Positions 52,540 through 59,320 of a DNA stretch of 64,000 nt are shown one piece after another. Under the pieces are notes generated by a model. It was given only the letters and a program-made list of their open reading frames with translations. It searched no databases and was not told the DNA's origin. Each line of letters starts with the position of its first letter. Within the stretch, counting starts at the first letter, position 1. The position numbers and the translations under genes were made by a program. The stretch comes from Anaerolineales bacterium (GTDB lineage Bacteria; Chloroflexota; Anaerolineae; Anaerolineales; Villigracilaceae): positions 3,897,223 through 3,961,222 of the forward strand of contig JABTTV010000001.1 of NCBI GenBank assembly GCA_015075725.1, given 5' to 3'.

Positions 52540-52877
52540 GCACAATTTCGGGGGGCGATTTCCGCCAAATCCTCGAAAATTCCTGGCAGGAAAACACGGT
52601 GACTTGGAACAACCCGCCCATCCCCACCGATCCGCCGAGCGGAGTCTTCTCCTCTGCCCAATTCACTTACGATGGCGACGGCAAGCGTGTGAAATCTGTC
52701 CTCACGACCAATCTCGGTGCGACAACGACTCTCTTTGTAGGTGCACACTACGAAGTGACAGACGGAGTCGTCACCAAATATTATTTCGCCGGGACTCAAC
52801 GCATCGCCATCCACAAGGGGACGATGTGAGACAAGGCACTACTCACTACTCGCTACCCCTGATCACCTTGGGAATAC
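52540..52877 (+). pseudogene. Toxin-less RHS core remnant
   Basis: The core reads GDFRQILENSWQENTVTW, then NNPPIPTDPPSGVFSSAQFTYD and VTDGVVTKYYFAGTQRIAI before a stop at 52829. The next about 45 nt still match the LYYLLSDHLG coding sequence in a shifted frame. There is no DPSGH, tip or immunity gene. It is the only array unit without a toxin and it reaches furthest 5' into the RHS core. VapBC lies immediately downstream. Confidence 0.75.
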
Positions 52878-52950
52878 CTAAGACCTGACGGGTCTCCGGG
52901 ACAGGCTGGCGAAACGGATGTCAAGTCCGTGGGTCTGGCGGGCAATCAAA

Positions 52951-52976
52951 AAGAGACGGTCAAAGAACCGTCTCTT
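52951..52976. terminator. Hairpin between RHS remnant and vapC
   Basis: A 10-bp stem, AAGAGACGGT (52951-52960) with ACCGTCTCTT (52967-52976), sits just beyond the vapC stop and can terminate minus-strand transcription of vapBC. Confidence 0.7.
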
Positions 52977-52998
52977 CCGCTATTTCGCTAATGCCTGC

Positions 52999-53373
52999 CT
53001 ATGGTTTATAAATGGAAAGCCCGTCAATGTACCGGAAATCCTTGAGGTTTAGAGTGTAAAGCTCAATCGAATGCCGCAAAGCCGTTGCCGCGATAATGGC
53101 ATCTGGCAAACTCAAACGATGGCTAAGAGCATAGCTTTCCAAAAGGGTGAGAGTGATGTCAGAAGTTTCTTCGTCCACCGCAATTTGATTCAGGCTGGCA
53201 AGATGCTTTTTGAGCTTCGTCAACTCGCGCTGATCCCTTGCGCCGTAATAAAGTTCGCCAACTGTAATGACGCTGACGGCAAGATTGGAAAGCCCGATTC
53301 CCCGCATGACTGAAACCACGTCTGGATTATTTCGATAGAACTCGATCAGGATATTGGTGTCGCAGAGGATCAT
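52999..53373 (-). CDS. vapC: PIN-domain ribonuclease toxin (VapC family)
   Basis: This encodes 124 residues, standard VapC size. Acidic PIN residues are seen in MILCDTNILIEFY (D5), TVGELYYGAR (Glu about 41) and LSLPDAIIAATAL (Asp about 91). VapC toxins cleave specific tRNA or rRNA sites when freed from VapB. It overlaps the antitoxin gene by 4 nt and is on the strand opposite to the RHS array, an insertion that may stabilise the locus. Confidence 0.9.
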   Translation of the reverse strand: MILCDTNILIEFYRNNPDVVSVMRGIGLSNLAVSVITVGELYYGARDQRELTKLKKHLASLNQIAVDEETSDITLTLLESYALSHRLSLPDAIIAATALRHSIELYTLNLKDFRYIDGLSIYKP

Positions 53374-53594
53374 GAGCGGGCAGGCCAGGCTTGCGAGCGG
53401 ATTAGGTCAAGGGTCACATCGCGTCCCGACCAGATCCCGGCAAGGGCAAAGAACTCGGATTCATTCATCCTGACATCGGTTTGATTGGAGGAAAGGCTGG
53501 CGCTCACCTCCTCGATGAAATCCAACGACTTGAGAAAATCAATCAACGCCCGCGCCTTTTGCCTGCTTTTGACTTGAATGGTAATCTGTTCCAT
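53370..53594 (-). CDS. vapB: Putative VapB-type antitoxin
   Basis: This encodes 74 residues from the ATG at 53594, which has GAGGT just upstream; a start at 53624 would add 10 residues. The N-terminal EQITIQVKSRQKARALIDFLKSLDF and a C-terminal acidic-to-aromatic tail (EFFALAGIWSGRDVTL) fit small antitoxins paired with PIN toxins; the tail would wrap the toxin active site. The DNA-binding fold is not a clear AbrB or RHH match, so the assignment leans on position. Confidence 0.78.
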   Translation of the reverse strand: MEQITIQVKSRQKARALIDFLKSLDFIEEVSASLSSNQTDVRMNESEFFALAGIWSGRDVTLDLIRSQAWPARS

Positions 53595-53656
53595 TTCTAC
53601 CTCGGTTCCGTTATGATTATACACGATGCCGGATTTGTATCCTAAGTTTATCGAAG

Positions 53657-53956
53657 GGACAGCGACGGCAGACGCGTGAAATCGGTCATCACGACCAACC
53701 TCGGTTCGACAACAACCCTATTCGTGGGCGGACACACCGAAGTGACCGATGGAGTCGTCACCAAATATTACACTTCGACAAGCTCAGTGCAGGCTTTGCC
53801 GGCGCGACTCGCATCGCGATGCGAAAAAACGGTACACTGTACTACATGCTCTCCGATCACCTTGGTTCGACGGGCATCATAACTTTTGAAAACGGCAACC
53901 TCGTTTCGCAGACCAAGTAGTGCGAAGCCTCCCGTAGGGACAAAGCCTGGGGCGAA
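53657..53956 (+). pseudogene. Broken RHS core of module 8
   Basis: The core begins DGRRVKSVITTNLGSTTTLFVG and VTDGVVTKYY. It is then frameshifted by a 23-nt insertion (about 53771-53793, CTTCGACAAGCTCAGTGCA type) at the same codon where remnant 6 carries a 24-nt version. A further 21-nt insertion (within 53918-53941) adds a TAG. Confidence 0.78.
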
Positions 53957-54868
53957 GTGCGCTATACTTCTGGCGTGATTCCCACAAACTACACCTACAC
54001 GGGACAATACTCCTACACCCAAGATTTCGGCTTGATGTTCTACAACGCCCGCTGGTACGACCCCTCTCTGGGACGCTTTGCCCAAGCGGACAGTATCATC
54101 CCACCCGGCGTGCAGGGACTGGACCGCTATGCCTACGTCAACAATTCGCCGGTGAATTATGTCGACCCGAGCGGGCATATTTGCGTGGAAAGCGATGGAG
54201 ATAGTGATGTTGGAATGGCAGGGAATTGCGGCGGGAAGTCGAATCCCAATTACAAGCGCGGGCTGATGGGCAGGCCCAGTGGGTGGACGAGGGGGAGGAC
54301 ACCAGAGGAATCCATGGCTGATAAGTTTGCTTCTATTCTGAGTTCCGGAGCGACTGGTCTCGATATTTTGGCAGGGACAATAAGTTTTGCAGGAACAATC
54401 TTGGAAGGAGCAGGATTAATCTTTGGTGAAAGTCTAACTCCTTTGCCAGGAATCGACGGGGCTATTGGCGCTCGCGGGGCCATGAAGTTTTACAATAAAT
54501 TCATGAACCCTGTTGAAAACACCCTTGGGCTGTGGTCTTTGGGTATGGTTGCCACAGCAGATGTAATAACAAATCAAACAACCATCGAGATCAAAAAGAG
54601 CCCTTCTTCAGGAAAACCATCGACAGAGTTGACATTGGGGCCTGATACAACATTTGCATTAACAAGTATTGCGTTGGGCAACACTCCTCTAACTCCAGAA
54701 GCCGCTACTGACCTAACAGCAAACATCGCAACAGTGTATTACGATATTCAAAGGTTACAAGGAAAAAAACCGATATGGGGGTTATACCAATATCACATAG
54801 GCCACGAAAATGGCTCAGACTTCTTCGATTCGTTAAGTTGGTACGATTATGTTAGCTATGAAAGATGA
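53957..54868 (+). CDS. RHS module 8: RHS core plus hydrophobic C-terminal toxin domain
   Basis: This encodes 303 residues from a GTG. The core from VIPTNYTYTGQYSYTQDFGLMFYNARW to DPSGH uses the short GVQGLDRY allele and a SGVIPTNYTYTG variant in place of QSGPSLTEYTYTG. Linker ICVESDGDSDVGMAGNC and GLMGRPSGWTRG as in module 7. The tip has Gly-rich hydrophobic segments (GLDILAGTISFAGTILEGAG) and a C-terminal LGPDTTFALTSIALGN then VYYDIQRLQG pattern common to tips 3, 6, 7 and 10, plus its own aromatic end. Probably membrane-active. Confidence 0.72.
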   Translation: MRYTSGVIPTNYTYTGQYSYTQDFGLMFYNARWYDPSLGRFAQADSIIPPGVQGLDRYAYVNNSPVNYVDPSGHICVESDGDSDVGMAGNCGGKSNPNYKRGLMGRPSGWTRGRTPEESMADKFASILSSGATGLDILAGTISFAGTILEGAGLIFGESLTPLPGIDGAIGARGAMKFYNKFMNPVENTLGLWSLGMVATADVITNQTTIEIKKSPSSGKPSTELTLGPDTTFALTSIALGNTPLTPEAATDLTANIATVYYDIQRLQGKKPIWGLYQYHIGHENGSDFFDSLSWYDYVSYER

Positions 54869-54886
54869 AATGTTAGGACGATATCT

Positions 54887-55435
54887 ATGACTACAACGTT
54901 GAAGATCATTTTCATTGGAATGTTGCTTTTTGGGGTTTCTTTGTGGATAACATACACTTACATCGCGCTTTGGCAAATCCCAAGGTTGCAAGGAGAGAGA
55001 AATAAGCTCGGGTGGTACGCTATGTTAATTGCTTCAGCGGGAACATTTAGTTTGTTCTTATCGTGGTGGATCACAGAACCATTAGCGAAAAATTTCCTGC
55101 CGATATTTTTTATTTTTAGTCTAATTATTGGTTATTTTGCTCGAGTGTCTGCAATTAGCCCTTTTGAGCTAGCGGAATTTTGGTCGAAATTTGGAAGAAG
55201 TAACGATAATGAAAATTTAGCCGCTAATCAGACCAGCCAAATTCATATGAAAGTTCTTGCGTTTCTCTATGGTTACAAATTTATAGTCTCTCTCGCATCT
55301 AGCGCAACGTTATTAATCATTCTAAAATTATTTAGGGTTCAACTACCTTATATATTAACATTTGCATTATTATTTATCTTGATCAACATATCCATAAATA
55401 TATTACACGCTATTTACGGCAAATTTGAAAAGTAA
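54887..55435 (+). CDS. Putative immunity protein 8 (multi-TM)
   Basis: This encodes 182 residues, the largest of the purely membrane-embedded immunity candidates, with about five hydrophobic segments and a soluble loop (SKFGRSNDNENLAANQTS) in the middle. AGGA lies upstream of the ATG. No family is recognised. Assigned by position after tip 8. Confidence 0.6.
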   Translation: MTTTLKIIFIGMLLFGVSLWITYTYIALWQIPRLQGERNKLGWYAMLIASAGTFSLFLSWWITEPLAKNFLPIFFIFSLIIGYFARVSAISPFELAEFWSKFGRSNDNENLAANQTSQIHMKVLAFLYGYKFIVSLASSATLLIILKLFRVQLPYILTFALLFILINISINILHAIYGKFEK

Positions 55436-55439
55436 CCGA

Positions 55440-55776
55440 TGGAGTCGTCTTCAAATACTACTTTGCCGGGTCTCAGCACATCGCAATGCGAAAAGGCGGT
55501 ACACTGTACTACATGCTCGGTGATCACCTCGGCTCGACCAGCATCATAACTTTTGAAAACGGCAATCTCATATCGCAGACGAAATACAAAGCCTGGGGAG
55601 AAGTCCGCCTCCAAAGCGGACCGTCGCTGACGGAGTATTCGTATACTGGACAATATTCCTACACAGGCTCGTTCGACTTGATGTATTAGTGCGAAGCCTC
55701 CCGTAGGGACAACGCCCGCTGGTAAGACCCCTCTCTGGGACGTTTCTCCCAAGCGGACAGTATCATCCCACCCGGC
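55440..55776 (+). pseudogene. Broken RHS core of module 9
   Basis: The core VTDGV then KYYFAGSQHIAM and LYYMLGDHLGSTSIITFENG runs intact to SFDLMY, where a 21-nt insertion (within 55687-55710) introduces TAG. A second stop replaces the Tyr codon of ARWYDP (TAA near 55724). The core is clearly dead. Confidence 0.8.
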
Positions 55777-56517
55777 GTGCACCCCCATTTCATGGGGGCA
55801 GGTGGATTGGACCGGTATGCCTACGTCAACAACTCGCCGATGAATTACACTGATCCTTCTGGTCACATTTGCGTGGAAAGTGATGGCGATAGTGATGCTG
55901 GTATGGCAGGGAATTGTCATGGTGGTTCTAACCCAAAATATAAGCCCGGATTACAAGGTCCAAAATGGAATCCAAAGTCAGGCAATGTGAATGGTGGAGG
56001 TAATGTGGATGGTGGAGGTAATGGGACCCCTGAATTACCTTTTGTAGGTTTGCCACCCATAATCGCACCTGACTTCGCTAATTCTATGACACTGGAAATT
56101 GAGGAAACTTTGTCTATTCCAATTTATGCTTGTCCAGAGCAAGGTTGCAGTCCTTATCGTCCATACAAGACGGTTTTTGACCCTGCTAGAATAGATTCAA
56201 CTAAGCTAGCCTGGGAATATGTTGGGCTTGTACTTAGTGTGGTCGGTATTGAATCGATTCGTAATGCCATCAAATTAGGCAGGGAAATTGTTGTTTATTC
56301 AACAATAGAACATACAGGGCTATCCTTATTAAAGAGTTCGCAAGAAGGTGATATAAAAGGCACCTTGGTAACTACCGCAGGTATTCATCCGGCTTTTTCA
56401 ATTGCCGCATCAACATACTCTGTCATTGACGAGATTTCGAATGGGTATTACCGTGTGCCACAATTATTAGCAGGTCCCCCCACAGGTCCTTATTGTGATA
56501 CATACTATGGATGTTAA
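55777..56517 (+). CDS. RHS module 9: C-terminal toxin domain related to module 1
   Basis: This encodes 246 residues opening at the GTG of GVHPHFMGAGG. After DPSGH and the shared ICVESDGDSDAGMAGNC and GLQGPKWNPKSG linker comes a short NGGGNVDGGGN spacer. The tip contains FDPARID and hydrophobic stretches ending NGYYRVPQLLAGPP, matching FDPSRID and GFYEIPYIPPIG of module 1 in order and spacing. Its immunity gene is likewise related to immunity 1. The upstream core carries two stop codons. Confidence 0.72.
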   Translation: MHPHFMGAGGLDRYAYVNNSPMNYTDPSGHICVESDGDSDAGMAGNCHGGSNPKYKPGLQGPKWNPKSGNVNGGGNVDGGGNGTPELPFVGLPPIIAPDFANSMTLEIEETLSIPIYACPEQGCSPYRPYKTVFDPARIDSTKLAWEYVGLVLSVVGIESIRNAIKLGREIVVYSTIEHTGLSLLKSSQEGDIKGTLVTTAGIHPAFSIAASTYSVIDEISNGYYRVPQLLAGPPTGPYCDTYYGC

Positions 56518-56528
56518 AAGGATAAAAA

Positions 56529-56849
56529 ATGGATAATGATCAAATTGCTATTTTACTTGCATCGTTTCTTGTTTTCAACTTCTTGGGACTATTAATAAAC
56601 AATTGGTTACAAAAATCAGGAGTAGTACGAGACTCAAAAAAAATTATTTTTTTAGGAGTATCTTCATTGGTTTTGCTTAAGCCGTTTGTGGCGCCGGATG
56701 TATCCTGGTGGATATTTGGCTTGATAATATTGCTTTCTATCCTTGCTGGACTAAGAAATGATATTAGAGAAACCCTTAAGCATGGTACGTGGTGGTGGCT
56801 CAAAAAAGATAAAAAACAAGTAAAACGATCTAGTAAGAATACATCTTAA
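56529..56849 (+). CDS. Putative immunity protein 9 (3-TM)
   Basis: This encodes 106 residues with AAAAGGA before the ATG. Three hydrophobic segments end in a strongly basic tail (WWWLKKDKKQVKRSSK). It is similar to immunity protein 1 in segment order and in the VSWWIFGLIILL region, mirroring the relation of tips 1 and 9. Confidence 0.65.
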   Translation: MDNDQIAILLASFLVFNFLGLLINNWLQKSGVVRDSKKIIFLGVSSLVLLKPFVAPDVSWWIFGLIILLSILAGLRNDIRETLKHGTWWWLKKDKKQVKRSSKNTS

Positions 56850-56944
56850 TCAAGTCGGTGTAGGATGATGTGAGGCGAGAAACGAGTGAGATATCGCCAC
56901 GGTGCCACGCGACGCCTATCAGGTCTGGCATGGCAACAAAAAAT

Positions 56945-56967
56945 GGACAGCCTCTCCTCGGCTGTCC
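56945..56967. terminator. Hairpin in the gap after immunity 9
   Basis: GGACAGCC (56945-56952) pairs with GGCTGTCC (56960-56967). The same stem sequence forms the core of the larger terminator at the end of the array (60478-60519), so the two are related. The surrounding 56850-57026 gap shows nothing else recognisable. Confidence 0.6.
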
Positions 56968-57026
56968 CTGTGACCTCTCCCCGTCCCTCCCCAAATGGGG
57001 AGGGTGCCTGCTTGGTTTGCAGATAT

Positions 57027-57710
57027 TTATTTTTCAGAATCAGATGTTTCTCTTTCCTTCTTACCAATAAAGATCAGCGATTCCAAATCTTCCACATCTT
57101 GCGGCGCATATACCCGAAAGGCTTCACGAACTTTTTCCAAATCAGCATCGCTTGCCCATCCCAACATTCGAGAAACATCCGCCCAGTCCTGGGCACGTTG
57201 GGCGTCCATTTTCAATAAGATCAAATAGGGCAAGGCAATTGTTGGGTACCCTGCCGGGTCTGTTGAAACATTTTTCATCGCTTCTTCGAGCCAGGGAGCA
57301 TTCCCAAACAAAATATCCACTTCCACACCATCGGGAGAGAACATTAACACACCCGGGATTGAAAGTTGAGCTTCGAGTTTATATCCAGCCGCTTCCAGCT
57401 TTGCTATAACAGCCTCAGAGTCTCTTTCACGAACGAGAAAATCCAGATCCCTTGTCATTCGTTCAGGCATGTAGTTACGGGTTGCAACTCCGTCAACCAC
57501 AAGCCAATCCAACCCCTTCAAGATCGGGCGTAGATCGGGCCATGCGTTCATCGCTGTCCTCCGCAAAATGAAATCGACGCCACTCCCTGTACCCGCTCGT
57601 ACACGGCGTTTCAACATCTCGATCATGAAATGCCGCTTCTGCCGCGCAGATAGATTGCCATCCGGCGCGATCCGTGCAATGGAAGGTGGCACGTGATAAT
57701 GTGTCATCAC
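57027..57710 (-). CDS. Nucleotidyltransferase-fold protein (AbiEii/MNT-like)
   Basis: This encodes 227 residues. A polymerase-beta-type nucleotidyltransferase core is seen: VDGVATRNYMPERMTRDLDFLV (about 72-93, with the paired Asp of the metal site in DLD) and a later strand VEVDILFG with a third acidic residue. The N-terminal 60 residues are helical and basic. Related folds serve as toxins in type IV AbiE systems or as stand-alone transferases. No antitoxin gene is evident next to it. It is inserted in the RHS array on the opposite strand, like vapBC. Confidence 0.72.
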   Translation of the reverse strand: MMTHYHVPPSIARIAPDGNLSARQKRHFMIEMLKRRVRAGTGSGVDFILRRTAMNAWPDLRPILKGLDWLVVDGVATRNYMPERMTRDLDFLVRERDSEAVIAKLEAAGYKLEAQLSIPGVLMFSPDGVEVDILFGNAPWLEEAMKNVSTDPAGYPTIALPYLILLKMDAQRAQDWADVSRMLGWASDADLEKVREAFRVYAPQDVEDLESLIFIGKKERETSDSEK

Positions 57711-57777
57711 TCGGAAATTATACTGCCTGCAAATTAATAAAAAAGGAGAGATAGCTCAAAAGGATGATTCGAAAGGG

Positions 57778-58053
57778 ATGGGTGCGTTACAATTACTCTA
57801 TAAGCACAATTCAGGGACAAGTCCCACCAACTACACCTACATGGGACAATACTCCTATACAGGATCGTTCGGTTTGATGTACTATCGCGAAGCATCCCGA
57901 GCCGCATCGCGGCGAGCGGAGAACGCTCGCTGGTATGACCCCGCCCGGGGACGCTTTGCCCAAGCGGACAGCATCGTCCCGCCGGGGGTGCACCCCATTT
58001 CATGGGGGCAGGTGGACTGGATCGGTACGCGTACGTCAACAACTCGCCGATGA
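57778..58053 (+). pseudogene. Broken RHS core of module 10
   Basis: The core reads SGTSPTNYTYMGQYSYTGSFGLMYY. It is then interrupted by an in-frame insertion of about 36 nt (about 57890-57925, containing GCGAAGCATCCCGA) just before ARWYDPARGRFAQAD. One C is missing in the tract at 57993-57996, which shifts the frame before the tip. Confidence 0.78.
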
Positions 58054-58784
58054 ATTACACTGACCCATCAGGTCACATTTGCGTGGAAAGTGATGGAGAT
58101 AGTGATGTTGGAATGGCAGGCAATTGCAATGGAGGGTCAAACCCGAAACACAAGCCTGGATTACAAGGTCCAAAATGGAATCCGAGATTGGGCAATTCAG
58201 ACGATGAAAGCCAAGGGGGTGATATTGGTGATGGTCCTGAGCTTGGAGCAGGAATTACTAAATCAGATAAACCAATTCCACTATGCGAACAAACGCTTAC
58301 CCATTCATCCTGTCAAACAATTAGTAATACAGTTGGTGTAACCGTGTTTGTTCTTGATGGAGTTGCATTTGTTGGGACCGGAGTCTTTGCAGCACTAGCG
58401 GTGTCTTCAATTGCAGGGGGACCAATCGGGCTTGGTACTGTTATGCAAGGGTATAAGATTGCAAACGAAATTGAAGGAAGAATAGGAACTTTTACTTTCG
58501 GACTCACACTTGCTAACGATGTGCTAATAACAGGTAATACTAACTATTCTTCAGCAAAATCAGAATTTACAATAAGCTCAGACACGGTTATAGCTGGAAC
58601 ATTTGCCGGTGCGGGAGGGTTTTACTCAGAACCATTTGGCGATACATTTCTAAATGGTGTCGCGGTGATTCATGATTATTATCGTGTAACAGGAGGGGAA
58701 AAACTTTTCGATCTTCATATTGCGCCTGGGAGAATATACCTTACGGATTCGCATTACCCTGATGGCTTGAATATTTGGCCGTGA
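58002..58784 (+). CDS. RHS module 10: hydrophobic C-terminal toxin domain related to module 6
   Basis: This encodes 260 residues opening in the restored frame at MGAGGLDRYAYVNNSP. The core end and linker (ICVESDGDSDVGMAGNC, then GLQGPKWNPRLGNSDDESQGG) are almost identical to module 6. The tip shares with tip 6 the CEQ opening, a hydrophobic VFVLDGVAFVGTGVFAALAV segment, the LANDVLITGN turn, a SSDTVIAGTFAGAGGF stretch and FLNGVAVIHDYYRVTGG near the C-terminus. The C-terminal tail differs. A frameshift separates it from its core. Confidence 0.72.
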   Translation: MGAGGLDRYAYVNNSPMNYTDPSGHICVESDGDSDVGMAGNCNGGSNPKHKPGLQGPKWNPRLGNSDDESQGGDIGDGPELGAGITKSDKPIPLCEQTLTHSSCQTISNTVGVTVFVLDGVAFVGTGVFAALAVSSIAGGPIGLGTVMQGYKIANEIEGRIGTFTFGLTLANDVLITGNTNYSSAKSEFTISSDTVIAGTFAGAGGFYSEPFGDTFLNGVAVIHDYYRVTGGEKLFDLHIAPGRIYLTDSHYPDGLNIWP

Positions 58785-58821
58785 TTAATATTACAAGTTG
58801 CCTTCCCACTGGAGTACTAGA

Positions 58822-59118
58822 ATGTATTACGTGCAAATAAGTCTTATGATACTACCCTTTGTTGGTGTTTTTGGATCGCTTGCCTATTCGTTACTATTGT
58901 TTAAAAGGTTCCTGAAAAAACAAATAAATAGGCGCGATGCAATCAGGAGAACATTTTGGGTCGATTTTTGCGCCATCCTACTCGTATTCATGAGTTATTT
59001 TCTTTGGGAATTTGATGGAAATATTAGAAATTGGGTGTTTTATTGGATCGTCTCCATATTGATATCTTTTGTGATCGCCGCCTCTTCCATTGCACCATAT
59101 TGGAAGTGGGAAGAATAA
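58822..59118 (+). CDS. Putative immunity protein 10 (3-TM)
   Basis: This encodes 98 residues from the ATG at 58822, preceded by GGAG; the frame extends to a TTG at 58798 without a site. Three hydrophobic segments and the basic loop INRRDAIRRTFWVDFCA align with immunity protein 6 along the full length. Confidence 0.68.
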   Translation: MYYVQISLMILPFVGVFGSLAYSLLLFKRFLKKQINRRDAIRRTFWVDFCAILLVFMSYFLWEFDGNIRNWVFYWIVSILISFVIAASSIAPYWKWEE

Positions 59119-59149
59119 ATCAAAGTACTATACGTTCTTCGGATACCTC

Positions 59150-59320
59150 GATTTCACAAGCATCGTCACTTTCGAGAACGGCAATCTCCTCTCGCAGACG
59201 AAGTAGTGCGAAGCCTCCCGTAGGGACAAAGCTTGGGGTGAAGTCCGCCACCAAAGCGGACCGTCGCTGACGGCGTATACGTACACAGGACAATACTCCT
59301 ACACAGGATCATACGGTCTC
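59150..59320 (+). pseudogene. RHS core remnant upstream of module 11
   Basis: The core starts abruptly at SIVTFENGNLLSQTK and is hit by a 21-nt insertion (within 59204-59227) with TAG. It is then open in frame (KAWGEVRHQSGPSLTAYTYTG) into module 11. Confidence 0.75.
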
